This document shows positions 21,576 through 34,300 of a stretch of 64,000 bases of DNA, one piece after another. How positions within the stretch are numbered: the first letter of the stretch is position 1; every line of letters begins with the position of its first letter. The notes under the pieces were generated by a model. That model saw nothing but the letters and a program-made list of their open reading frames with translations, had not been told where the DNA came from and did not search any database. The DNA is taken from assembly GCF_020382885.2 (NCBI RefSeq), contig NC_058499.1, positions 17,841,872-17,905,871 of the forward strand, read 5' to 3'. The position numbers and the translations under genes are program-made. This stretch comes from Scatophagus argus (lineage: Eukaryota; Chordata; Actinopteri; Scatophagidae).

Positions 21576-24500
21576 GTAAGAGAAATCACTGAAGGTTTAC
21601 TCAAGTCATTCGCGAGAAGTGAGTGAGTTTAAGTTTCTGACGAGTCGGATTCTGATAGACGTGCGTTTCCCACAGCAGCCACTGTTGGCTGTTTTTTTTT
21701 GTGGAGGAGGGGAGGGGAGTAAAAAAGAAAGTAATGGCGAGGGCTAAAAGGTGAGAAATTCATTTCGATACGTTGCTATAAAAAAGGAGTCTTTGAGAGG
21801 GTGGTAGAAAGCAGCAAATGTGTGTGTTTGCTGCGTGTTTCTTTGTGCTTATGTTGTGTATAGAGCAAACCTTGATATATTATTATGTTACATTGAGCCA
21901 TAACGCTTGCCTTCAATTTCATATTGATGTCTCATTACAGTTAAAACTTATAAGAAGTGGCAGCTACACCACGCTCTTCACGAAATATGGGCTAATGAAG
22001 TTCTGTGGTTGTGGCTGAGAATGGTGATGCAAGGTGCAATGTGCACTACAGTCTGCAGTTCGCCTGATGCTTATTAAAAACAAGTAGCCTAAAATCAGTT
22101 ACACTATGCACACATTGGGAAAGTTCTAACAGCTGTTTTAGATATTGTAACCATTTTTGATTTTTTTGATTTAATAATTTTTTTTATTTTTTTTCTTTAC
22201 TGTCACCTGTACAGAGTGGCACAGCTACTTTCAAAGCCACCCTCACCCTCTGCCCCCCTCCTCCGCCTTCTTCCTCCTCTTTCCAAATGCTCTCCTTTGA
22301 AGCGATGATGCCCCATCTGTCATATGTGAGCAAAAGAGACCATGCTCTGCTCTTCTCAATTACTGAATTCTCCTCATGCCAGCTCCGGTGGGACAGGAGG
22401 AGGAGCAGGTGGGTGGCAGTCAGCGCGATCAATCAACATGAAATATTCAGCTTTGAATATACACATCATTTACTGCTGCTGCTGTCCTTGTTAGAAACAC
22501 CCCCAAAAAAAAGAGTTGGGGTGTTTTTGTCTGAGGCGTTTTGTTTGTTTGTTTTGTTTTTGTTTTTGTTTTGACACAGTTCCTGATGAAAAATTGGGGC
22601 AGGTATGTTCAGGTGACACCATCTTTATGTAAAACTACAGCCTATATTGAGACTAGAGGGATATTTGAAATTATCATCATCACAACCGAGACGAAATTGG
22701 AGGGAGGGAGGGTGAGTGGATGAAACTGTATTAAGTGTAGCGCCACAGCCGTTTTCTCATTATGCTGTAGTAAATTCATACAGCTTACATGACAAAGCTC
22801 TGCTTGGCAAGTTTCTCCCCTGACAGAGGCACTTGTTTGAACACCAGGCACATGATTTGAATATCTGTAATCCGCACTGAAATCAACAGGCCAGATGAAC
22901 TTTTTGGCACCCTCTTACCCGCCACGTTGAGTCAGAACCCACCACCACCATCAGCCAAAAAAAAAAAAGAAAAAAGAAAGTCTAAGCTAACCTAGACTTA
23001 GGCTTAAAGGAGGCTTACTTGAAAGGGAAAAAAATGAGGCAAAAGTTATTTGATTTGTCCTTCACATGCCGACTGCAGAAAATCCTGGAACTTTGAAACC
23101 TTATCAGAGGAAAATCGGAACCTTTTCAATTCATTCAACTCTTCAGGAAACTTTTAATCTAAGTATCTGCCTTGTGATAATAATATCTCTGTGATGTTGC
23201 CTCGTGAAATTTGCCCAAGTACCATGGCCCTAAGTATTTGAGCTATGAGGCAATACAGTGAAAAGCATAGCCCCCTTGTATGAGAACACAACAGTGAATA
23301 ATTAATAACCTTGCTCCCAATTCCAGGAAAACAATAGCATATTGTCGGAACACTGCACTAATTTAACTAGAGGAGAAAAAAAAAATCAGTCGACAACTTC
23401 GACAAAATGTGGAATGCATCGCCATTGTTATAAAGCATATCTGCATGACTTCTCTTCTGGTTATTCTAGCTACTGTAGCTATAATGCTGTGCTGCATGTG
23501 TACATACTGTAGTGTTGCATGCTGCATGATATTGTAGCGTAATGTTGTTTGCCTTTGAGATTAATCAGAACCTATTAAATACCCCTCTCTCACCTGCTGG
23601 CAGTATGTGAGGTGGAAGTGCACATGCAGGAAGCTATTTTCCACAGGCCTCCTCTCTTGGCTGTCAGCTCCCATTAAGGGGGAAGGTGTCATATCTGTAA
23701 CACAGCTGAGTGCAGATGGCAGAGTGGAGGGGATGGCTCACCGATTTAAACAATGATTAATGAACAGAGATGGAAAACAAATTACATTGGACTATTGGAG
23801 GCAGGGAATTGTTTTTATGAAAATGTTAATTGTGTCTGCCAGGCTGATACCAGGAATGGGGGAAGGGTGGAGAGAGGGCAAGGCAGCGAGGCAACCGAGG
23901 GGCTACTGATAGGACGTCTACTACTCCCCTGGCTCAGATTATTGGCGTGTCTCAGCATGCAATGTTTAGTACCGTACCTTGGCTTTAAGACCTCTAATGT
24001 GCCATAACTTTCAAGGTTTGGCTTTTTATGATGAACCCCATGAAGAATTGTCGCCCACCACTGCACCAATTAGCGTTATCTCTAATAATAAGTGGTTGTA
24101 AGTGACGAGAGAAGGCGCCCTGTTCTAGTTGTAATTATTGCAGGCGGGTGCAGCTGCACTACTTAGGGAGATGATGATAATTATTTTTCTTTTTTTTTTC
24201 ATTGCGGGTTGATTATTTAAGAGCATCATACACTCATCAGAGTAATCAGGAGAGAGTGATTAGTGAAAATCCACGAGGCTAACAGCTGCCACATTAAACA
24301 CTTGCCTCTGTTGCCAACACACAGAGTCAGAGCCCTTCCACAGGACAGAGACAAACGAAAGCACTTCACCTTCAACTCCAGGACCACATGTGTTTGTTAG
24401 AAAGTCAAGGCTCAGGGCACACAGAGAATTAGAGTAAACAGAGCGCCCCATGAAAAGGCATGTTGTTGTGCTCCAAGGTCAACCTTCAATGCTTCATTTC

Positions 24501-25013
24501 ACAAGTACAGGAGCACCTCTGAAGGGGAGTCAAAGTTTGATATGGCGTTTTTAGAACAGTGGGAAATAGAGCCAGTTACTGCGTGGTGACCTTGCGGTCC
24601 TCCTGAATTGTCTCCTATTGTACTGAAACATGTAAACGCTGAGTACTCTGGTGAACAAGTGCTGTTCGATAGGGCTTCTGATTTCACGCCCTATCTGATA
24701 CACAACTAAAAAAAACAAGAGTCTCAGTTAGAGATTTGTGCCACGGCCATGTCCGGTGTTCATGCTGCGTTGCTCGCCACTGTGGAAGGCCTGCTAAACT
24801 AAGGGCTAATTCTCTTAGCCCAGATGTTGCCTGAGCACAGTCCTGGGATCCCACTGGGTTGATGAGCTCAATCAGTGAAATGATGAAAAGATGATTTTGT
24901 CCCTGTAATTACAGTGTGTAAACTACTTAGCTAGGATTGCAAAGGAAGTCATTTTCTAATTACGCTGGTACCCCGTTGTCTAATGGTGGATGTTTTGTTG
25001 TTTTAGAGAGCGC

Positions 25014-25110
25014 GGGAGATAGAGAGCGAGAGAGATAGATATATATAGAGAGAGAGGGATAGAGAGAGAGAGACAGAAAGAGCAAGAGGGAGAGCAATAG
25101 TGAGGAAGAA

Positions 25111-25148
<38 letters not shown>

Positions 25149-25152
25149 GCGA
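25014..25152. repeat. GA-rich microsatellite tract
   Basis: Interrupted AG/GAGA repeats with short GATA and GT insertions over about 140 bases. Confidence 0.9.
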
Positions 25153-25883
25153 AAGAGAGGAACTTCATGAGGGGCCTTTGCTCTGCTTCTGCGGTGGAAA
25201 AAAGACCATCACAAGGGCAAGATGGCTGCCAAATGAGAGCTCATTGAATTATCAGCCCAGTTAATGTGCCTTGGATTATGCTCTTTGTTTGTCAGTTTTT
25301 TTCCTGTAGATGCCATAGCTTAATGAGATACTGTAAGTGGCATTACAAGACTCCTGCTGTGATTTTTGTGATGACTCGTTTAATGACTTTTCTTTTAGTG
25401 CCTCCAAGTGCTTTAGCTACTGAAAGCAGATACGGTTTTTATCTCCATTTTTGTCATCACTGTGCAGCTTTCCAGATACAGATGACGAGTGTGATCTAAA
25501 AACAAAATTATCCTGTCTCTTTAAATGACATGTGACAAGGGTCTGTGTTGACAAACCTGCTGTCCTTGCACTGGGGGAAGTTGTACTTCTCAAGAAAGAA
25601 AAACATGTCAGTATGTTTCGGACTGAAGACGCTCCACTCTTTGAGATCTGTGTGAGTTTTGTTGGAGCTGGCTGCCGTCCTGCAGGGCTCAACCATCTGA
25701 TGCAGCCTACACCATGTGGATAGGCTTCTCTTGTGTAAGGCTTCCCCTACGCACCCCACACTGTTAACACACCCCATCGTACGCCAAAGCTTTGTTTGTG
25801 TCCAGAAAGAACAGGTGGTCTGTGCAAACAAGAGCAACTGTTTACACATTAGTGATTTAAAATACATTCTATATGCACATGCC

Positions 25884-25885
<2 letters not shown>

Positions 25886-25917
<32 letters not shown>
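25886..25917. repeat. (TG)16 microsatellite
   Basis: Uninterrupted TG dinucleotides. Confidence 0.93.
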
Positions 25918-25919
<2 letters not shown>

Positions 25920-27764
25920 TGAGTGAAACAGAGACAGCATGTGAGAGTTGGGTGTCTTTGCATGTGCATGATGAGAATAAGTTGAGGAGACAGTGTTTAT
26001 ATTTCCTTGTGCTTCACTGTGTGTGTGCTTCATTGAAAACATCAGAGGAAGCTCATGAATGCAAAGTTTAACTTTGACATACACACACACTCTGTGGTGG
26101 GGTGATAATTATGCCGCATGTTTCCTCAAGAACACTCATGTATACTCTGCATGGATGCCCTCTGCATAAATGTGATTTTATGCACGGTTTGTCATTGGAA
26201 AGAATCATAATCAAAGCAAGGTTTTCCACCAACTCATACAGGTACAAATACAGCTGAACGTGAAGCAAACCTGCTGTTTACAGTCTGACATGCGGTTTCT
26301 TTACCCTGTAGCTTTTAGTGTGTTTCCAGAGGAACTTGCATTCAGTGCCACTAATATACATTACCAATAATGAATGGAAAGCCTCTTTTTACAGAACATG
26401 TGGAATAGCTGACTCCCAAATAACTGCACATCACCACTGCGCCACATGCAAGCCAGATTTATTTTTACAGGGCACGAGCCAGATTTTTGATAGTTGTAAA
26501 AGGAGTGGCATAGATTTACTGCACCCACAACAAATGTGTATGTATTCCTTTATGAGTTCTTTAGCTATTACTCACAAGGAGCTAGTTTGTCAGTGCTGTG
26601 TGTGCTCTTTCTGTGCTCTGTACTCCCACAGTAATGAATGGTGCTGGTTAGACTATTCTGTCTCCGTCAGGCTTTTGGGGGGCCTACAGAGAAGCTCCTA
26701 TAGGGTTTCATTAATCTGGCTGTCAGAAAGTATATGGGTACTATCTTTTGTACAGGTCATGGTGGGCAGCTGTGTTACCACTGCCCTCTTCCTTGTACTG
26801 CCTCTTCATTCTTTGACAGGGCAGTCTGCAGTATCGTTGGCAGGCTGATTTGGAGGGTGGGCGAAGTGAGACACAGGGGGCATAAAGCGTGGCATGGGGC
26901 TTTTAGTGCGTTCACATAAGCCTGCTCTGTGATAATGAATGACACTGTTGTTATCTGCAAACTGGGACGTCAGGGAATTCCAGGAATTTTGAAAGTCATG
27001 ATCTCATGTTATGTGATGTTGAAGTAGGCAGAACCACACTGAAAAGAATCTGGCACATCAATATATATCACGTTTAAAATCTGATTATCACAGTTACATT
27101 ATCACACTGCCTACTAGCTTCTCTACGTATACTTGCGTATCGATAAACTTCATTCTGGGTAACATTAGATGGGTTACTGTAACTGCTGGTTACAGGCTCA
27201 TATAGATGTTTGTGGTGCATTCATTGTGGCTTTCTGCTCAACCATCCACATAAATTATTAACGCTTTTTAACTGCTGTTAAAAAGAAATATGAAATATGC
27301 ACTTCTGATCCATAAATTTCAGTCATGCGTTTCATTCCAGTGTCACCTCTCTATGGATTTACAATATTGTCCATCAATCCTAGCTGACGATATGCTGCAA
27401 CCACAACATAAAAAGATTATACTTCCACCCTCTTGCAGATTAGTTACTGAAATACAAAATCCTCAGGCTGACTGCAGTAAAAATAAATGTAAGAATGTTT
27501 GGTATTGTCAGACCTGAAATCATGCAGAATGCACAGCTCCCATGGCTGGTTTAATTGTGTACGTGTCACATTTTTTTTCTTTTATTGGCTGTGCTAAATC
27601 ACACCTGCTCCTTGTTCGTCTATGCGTGGCCACACCTAAGAGGCGCCGCTGTGACAAGATGCTTAATAACAATCAAGCTCTCTCTCAATCTGTACCAAAA
27701 GAGCCTAATCCACTTTGACAGAGAAAACACCTCATGGCCCTGCTTCTTGCTCCCATCTTCACCA

Positions 27765-27799
27765 GTTTCTACATCCCCACATACTAGGTGGGGATGTAG

Positions 27800-27803
<4 letters not shown>
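27765..27803. repeat. Perfect 16-bp inverted repeat (7-nt loop)
   Basis: GTTTCTACATCCCCAC at 27765-27780 is exactly complementary to 27788-27803 across the loop ATACTAG. The right arm abuts, and by one base shares, the start of the (CA)31 array. Confidence 0.95.

Positions 27804-27864
<61 letters not shown>
27803..27864. repeat. (CA)31 microsatellite
   Basis: Thirty-one uninterrupted CA units, the longest pure dinucleotide array in the window. Confidence 0.97.
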
Positions 27865-27865
<1 letters not shown>

Positions 27866-27925
27866 GTGATCAGGGCTTCATGCCTCCTTGGTATGCTTAG
27901 TTAATCAGAGGACTACTACTTTAGC

Positions 27926-28736
27926 AAATATGAAGTGGGTCTAGTGTATGCTAATATCATTCGCTCACTTTCTCCCTGTCAGATATGATTAGGTCAGGAC
28001 TGTATCCTTACACTGATCTCAGCTCAGAGCAGACGCGCTGATCACATCAGCCATGGCTGCTGGCATGCCAGCTTTTTATCTGTGTGGCTTATAACATTTT
28101 CTTGACTGACTGAGGTTGTCTTGGACTATAGGCAGCAACAGCAGCAGCAGGTGGCTCAGACTCCTTGTCAGACATTTATTCGCCTTTAGTTATATTAAGA
28201 ATAGTGTCTGCATTTTGCACAAGGCTAGCCTCAGTCCTTTGACAGACAGGTGAGCACACACACACACTCATTTATACAATAGTCAAAGTTATTTCATAAG
28301 TTGCTGCAGACGCAAAGCCATTTGAAGTTGAGATTGAACAATCATTATTGATTGGTTGCAGACTTCAGATTGGATACACTGTACAGTATTACAAATCCAA
28401 AGCTACAGCATAGCAATGACATTAATAGAGGCAAATGCAATAATAGTTCAAGTGACTGTAATCCCTGAAAGTGGGTGAGAAAAAAAGAGGGGAGGGGGGC
28501 ATCTTTCGCTCCCTCCTCTGTTTTGACATGACTGCTAAGGTATAGCAGGTTAAGAAATATGAAATGGATGTACTACATTATAATATCATTTACTCACTTT
28601 TTTCCTGTCAGATATGATTCAGTCCGTTACATTGATTTCTGATGCACCGCTCAGAGCAGGCTCACACTAGTCACTGCTGCCGGCTCTTTATCTGTGTGTT
28701 TTTGTGTACATCATTTTCATGACTGTCTGAGTTTGC
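27926..28736 (+). repeat. Diverged direct duplication (two blocks of about 190 bases)
   Basis: Block A (27926-28120) and block B (28555-28736) share an ordered set of matches: AAATATGAA, TAATATCATT, CTCACTTT, CCTGTCAGATATGATT, GCTCAGAGCAG, CTTTTTATCTGTGTG or CTCTTTATCTGTGTG, then CATTTTC and GACTG. Small indels separate them. They lie about 630 bases apart in the same orientation. Confidence 0.75.
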
Positions 28737-29545
28737 AGTCCAGGATGATGTAAGCCTGTGTTAATTCAGTGTGGACAGTGCAGGCTTTGTTCTGTGCTCT
28801 TTGGTGCTTCACTGGAGCTGTGCAGGGCTTGCTTATGTGACCTCTACCATTGTAGTATAATGTGAATTTGAAGCTTTGTTTTGGTGCCATAGTTGAATCA
28901 AAAAACGGGAGGCTGGAGAAGTGAAGCACATTTTATCTTTCTATTTGGACTTTCTTTCTCTAATTTTAGTTTGCATTCTTGCATCATCAAGTTGTTTATT
29001 TTCCTTAGCACTCCTGTGACATAATTATCCTGGTAAAGATTTTATTCAAATATGCAACAGACCTGCTGAAATAGCTTAACTCTTTCACTTTAATCATTTT
29101 TTTTAAGCAGTTCAAGATTTGCAAAAGAAGGCTGAGTAGAAGCAAACAGTCTTTGATGTTTGTGTTGCCTTAGTGTTGTGTGTCATTACAAAATGAGATC
29201 AAGACAAAGATTTTCACCTCACCCTTTAGTAAAGATGAGATATTTGTTGAGGAAGCCTTTGTGGTTAGACTTAATCAGCATTTTCATAGTCTCCAACAAT
29301 AATCTAAAACCACAAACATACTAAACACAGGATGAGGAGAGTCAGAACCTACTTTGCTCTATTTCCTGACCTATTTGTGGTGCATCACTGGCATTATACA
29401 GCTGTTGCAAAAGTACAGATTTACTTAATTGACAACTCATAAACCCACTAACATTTTATTCCTCTGTTTTTGGGCTTCATGGGAACAGTTTCTTTGATTT
29501 GTCAAAATTTGAATGCATTTAATGTTCCTTTTGTTTTCTCTTTAG

Positions 29546-31379
29546 ATCTGAGCTGTGACAAAGAGACATTTGATCTGAACAGCGTGAATCAACATCCTGT
29601 TTCGACTGAATAAGTGCAAACTGTAAGCATACAGTTAACTGATAACCTTCGGACTGTTTCACATAGACACCCCTGACGACCATACTATAACATCAGCCAG
29701 TCTCTGAAAGGACAGCTTCATTACCCTGTCCACCCATCCAATTAGGAGCCAGATGGCGCTTTTGGCCAATCAAATAATGGATGCAAGGATACTCAGCAGT
29801 ATGAATGGGAGAGCAGAGCTTTCCCAGTTCTTGAGAGTCACCAATCAAAGCATCGTTTCCCAGGTAAATTCCACCCAGGATGACAGCCGCAAGAACAGGA
29901 AGTATCCCTGCCCATTGTGTGGAAAGCGTTTTCGCTTCAACAGCATCCTTTCTCTTCACATGCGCACACACACTGGTGAGAAGCCTTTCAAGTGCCCATA
30001 CTGTGACCACAGGGCCGCACAGAAAGGCAACCTGAAGATACACCTCCGTACTCACAAGCAAGGCATTCTGGGCAAAGGCCGTGGGCGAATTAGGGAGGAG
30101 AATAGGTTGCTTCATGAGCTTGAGGAAAGGGCAATACTAAGGGACAGACAGACGCGAGCTGGTCATGTTACACAACAGCAAACATCTAATATAAACCATC
30201 TTCGAAAGCCTCAACTGTCACAGACTGTCCCGACACACCCCCTATTCTTAACTAACTCTGGCGCTGCAGAGGGCCAGCCACATACATCCACATCTCCTAA
30301 GGTGACTCCTATCCCTGACGATCCCATCCAGCTCCAACCTACCGGCTTCCGCTGCTCATTCTGTAAGGGAAAGTTCAGGAAGCAGCAGGAGCTTGAGCGT
30401 CACATCAGGATCCTACATAAACCCTACAAATGCACCTTGTGCGAGTTTGCTGCCTCACAAGAGGAGGAGCTCATTAGCCATGTTGAAACAACACATATAA
30501 CTGCTGATTCGGGCTCAGGGCAGAAACCTGCAATGGGGGTCGGTGACAAAAGAAAGCCTGCTGGTGAATTCCCCTGTGAGGTGTGTGGCCAGACTTTCAG
30601 CCAGGCCTGGTTCCTGAAGGGTCACATGAGGAAACACAAGGACTCTTTTGAGCACTGCTGTCAAATCTGTGGCCGCCGATTCAAAGAACCATGGTTTCTC
30701 AAGAACCACATGAAGGTCCACCTCAATAAGCTGGCTGCTAAGCGTAATCTCCCGGGTGATCATGACACCTCTGATAACATGAGTAGCTTAGCACAAGACC
30801 ATCAGAGCAACTTCTACTCGCAGTACATCTCCCACATTCACAACAGCTTCCTCACAGCCGAGAGAGCTGACCATCAAGATTATAACCAGATACTTGCCAC
30901 AGCAGGCATTGACATGAAGGTTCGGGAGATGTTAGGGAGGATGATTTCCTCGGGTCCAGGCCCTTTGACAGATGCAGAAAGCTCTTCTTTGTTGGGTTTA
31001 AATCATCTCCACCCTCCGCTGACCTCCACTGGCATGGAATATCTGCAGAAAGTCATCTCAAGCAGAGATAGACTCAACAGCAGCAACAGCAGAAGTGGCT
31101 ACCCAGGCTGGCAGATCATGAACCCAGGACTGCCTGCTGAACAGCAAATGCTCAATCCTAAAGACCAGCAGCAGTGCTCCTCCTACCTGCCTGAGAGATG
31201 CCTCCCTCTGGATGATGGAAAAGTGCGTCTCGGTGATGCAGACATCAAGGCCATCAGCAGACCAGGTAGCCCAGGCAGCATGAGTCATAAAGGCCCAACA
31301 GAGATCATCACAGAGATGGGGAGCTCCCACTCTGGCAGTGGCCTTGACCCCCGACCTCAGTCTTCTTCTCCAGCTACAG
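29546..31379 (+). CDS. znf536: znf536 exon with 5'UTR and fingers 1-6
   Basis: The acceptor TTTCTCTTTAG ends at 29545. About 207 bases of 5'UTR precede the ATG at 29753. Fingers 1-2 are a tandem pair with a TGEKPFKC linker (C53, C56, H69, H73; C81, C84, H97, H101). Fingers 3-4 are C201, C204, H217, H222 and C227, C230, H243, H248. Fingers 5-6 are C275, C278, H291, H295 and C303, C306, H319, H323. A basic GKGRGRIREENRLLHELEER segment follows finger 2. Reading on past the donor gives a stop at 31450, so intron retention would produce a 565-residue protein with all six fingers. Confidence 0.92.
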
Positions 31380-34300
31380 GTAATTCAGTCAAGGAGAGAT
31401 ACTTTTTTTCTGAAGACACTCCAATAATTTTACACGTTAAGTTCAAATAATAATGATGTGATCCATTTACGATAAAGGAGAAGTAGGATCTAGTGTTTAT
31501 AGACCCATACTTGAAACTAAAAGTCAGAATATCGTGGCCACTGCTGCTGGTTTTGACCATTCTTTTTTAACATTTAACGTAAAACAGAAGGAGAGATAGG
31601 GATGACCTGCAACAATAGTCCTCGCATGGATTCAAACCATAACCTTTTTTTACGCATCTTAACCCAAAGGATACCGTAACAACCTGAGTGTTCTTTCTAA
31701 AATCTTTTTCTTGCAAATATCACAATTTTATGATATGAGGTCTGGCCAACATGACAGATCTACCACCATTCATTAATACAATGCAGTAAAGATCAGCTCA
31801 GAATATCGCAACCATGAATCAAATTTATGCATCTCAGAATAATTCCTATATGTTCTCTTTTTTTTTTTAAAGAAACATAATAGCTATGTGACAGCTGTGG
31901 CCTTGCACTTAGTGTAGGTGGACATTAAGCTCAGGGTCAGCAACACCACCACAGATACCACTGTCATGCACGAGGACTTTGTCTTCTTTTTAAAGATAAT
32001 GGCATCATGTTGAATTGTAGGGATAATTAGTACCCTCTATTTTTTATCCGTCACATCCACACCCCTTGCCTACGGGGGCACAAGATGTTAATGCATGCCA
32101 TCTGGTGTTTTTAATGATTTGATATATACCACCCAGTGATTTTTATGATTTGATCTACCACCTGGTATTTTTATTGATAGTCTTCTGTTCCACCTGGTGA
32201 TTCGGATGATTCGGCTCTCTGGGTAAATGCCTTTCTTGTCATGGCATCCTGCTAACATGTTATCATGAGCCTAAATTACTGCTATAACAGTGTTGCTAAG
32301 AGAAGAGAAATAAATCCAAACTTATGTTTGGTTTCTTCATAGCTTATGACTATGGTTATTCTCAGTTGGAGTACTGCTGTTATGTACATCTAAGTCTGAT
32401 GCGCTCTTGTGGGATTTGATCCAGTATCCTCTTAAATGTTGGCCGTATAGCAGAGATAAATGGATCAGGTCTAATCTCATTAGGTGTTTTGTTTCCATAT
32501 TGTGCACACATACTGGTATCTGCATATTTACATGTAAATGCTGGCAGTTTATGTCCAAATCCCACTCTGGTTGCTCTTTAAGAAACATATTCAAGCTCTA
32601 TTGTTTTTACTTTCCCTCTTCTCCTCCTATCACCAAGACCATACGGTGACACTTCCAGAAACATTTATGATAGCTGGATAGCTGAGGATTTGCGTGCACA
32701 CAGTTCTGGGATGGCACATTCAGTATCAGACTCTAATTTCAGTCAATATTAAGCATGGAAACTAATTCATTGTAAAGGTCAGGCGTCATTGCTTTAGTCA
32801 ATGATGGATCCGGCAGGCTTTCTCTCCCCCTCTCCTCCTCTCCTCTCTGTTCTTAGTCTTGTGTAATGGTAGACTCACTCTGGGGGCTTAGCACCGCATT
32901 GTTTAGCTCTGACAATATATCCCAGAGACCTCTGCAGCTGCTCCCTGCGCTCACAATGACAGATTAATTAACACAATCACACGCTGCTGGCCCTGGCTCA
33001 ACACACAGGTCTGCTGCGGGACAGATAGGTAAATCCTACACATATGGAGAACACGCACCACTTGATGAGGGTTTAATAACAGGGATAAGTTTTTTCGGAG
33101 GTGGGGGGTTGTAACTGATCAAGTCTGTCTGTCTCGATGGTTTGACGTGAAGGAAGAGAGAGGGAGAGAGCGAGTATTTTCTAATTCAGGAGAGCAGAGA
33201 TGCCGAGGAAGAATTACCACTGCCAGATGTTCAGCTTGAGGAACATTGATTAGTCCAGAATTACTGGCTGCATTATTCATAGTCAGCCTATGGTGGTCAT
33301 GAAGTTATTGATGTTCTCAATATGGATAGCAAATATAGTACAGTCATGGCTGTCAAAGTGAGAGACGGCTTCTTTACTTGATATGTCCGGTTACTGTGCT
33401 GGATTTAGATTTTTAACTACAAATACCCAACATCTTAAATTAGAAATCATGCTTTGATTTCAATAGAAGGGATGTGCTACAAATTACTTCTTCCAATATC
33501 TCATCAGGACAGATTTGAAAATGCACTTTGACTTTAATTATAATCTAAGATTAAGAATAACAACTCTTCCTAAAATGATAAACTAATGAAGGGTGCATGC
33601 TTCAGGCCTCTGACCTACATTGGACCATTTAGATCTCAGCTCAGAATAAAAACATGCCTAACAAACATAAAATGCTCTGACAGTTATTAATTAGTCCCAT
33701 TCAGTACTCTTAACCTCAAGGTCAATGAGCAGACACCATGTAATGATGTTGTCCCCACATGTGTTTTTCTCCCTTCTTCCCTACTTTTACACTTCTTTTG
33801 CTGTAACAGCTAAGACAGCCTGAAATGATAAGCGTCTATAAAATGCTAAATGTTAACATGAGCAGAGGTTTACCCAGAACCACAGATAAACAGGGCTGCT
33901 GTGCAGAGTATCAATTTTCATTTGGCTGTGCCTTCATCGGTCTATTCTTTGTGACTGCTGACAGTAAAAGCATCTTTTAACTGAACAGGTCCTTATCTAA
34001 CTCTTTCCTGTGTCAGGCTTAAACAAATTCAGCTCTTATTCAGAGATCAGAATCAGTCTGACTGGTTTGTCTGCACTGATTACCTGTTGGCTTTTCAGTC
34101 TCCCTCTCACTTCTGTCTTTTAATCCTCTTTTTAATTATTATTGCAGATATGAGGCTCAAATTAAGCTCAAAATGCTTGTTTTCCTAGCATGCAGATAAA
34201 AAGATTTACCCAGGGAGTTCTGAACACCTGCCTTGAAATATTGTTCCACCATCTCCTGAATGCCATTTGGCTTAATTGACTTGGAAACGTCCCAAATGCG

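Larger units (their letters stand above)
21576..29545 (+). other. znf536 intron 1 (inferred)
   Basis: About 8 kb from the candidate first exon to the TTTAG acceptor at 29541-29545. It contains GA and GT microsatellites (25,014-25,152; 25,886-25,917), a hairpin plus (CA)31 array (27,765-27,864) and a diverged direct duplication (27,926-28,120 and 28,555-28,736). The 176-codon open frame at 26318-26848 has no recognisable domain and is probably chance. Confidence 0.5.

Noticed and set aside
26318-26848. 176-codon open frame on the plus strand inside znf536 intron 1
   Set aside because: It has no recognisable domain, looks like translated noncoding sequence (Cys/Ser/His scatter) and has no splice context. 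Frames of this length occur by chance in 64 kb.
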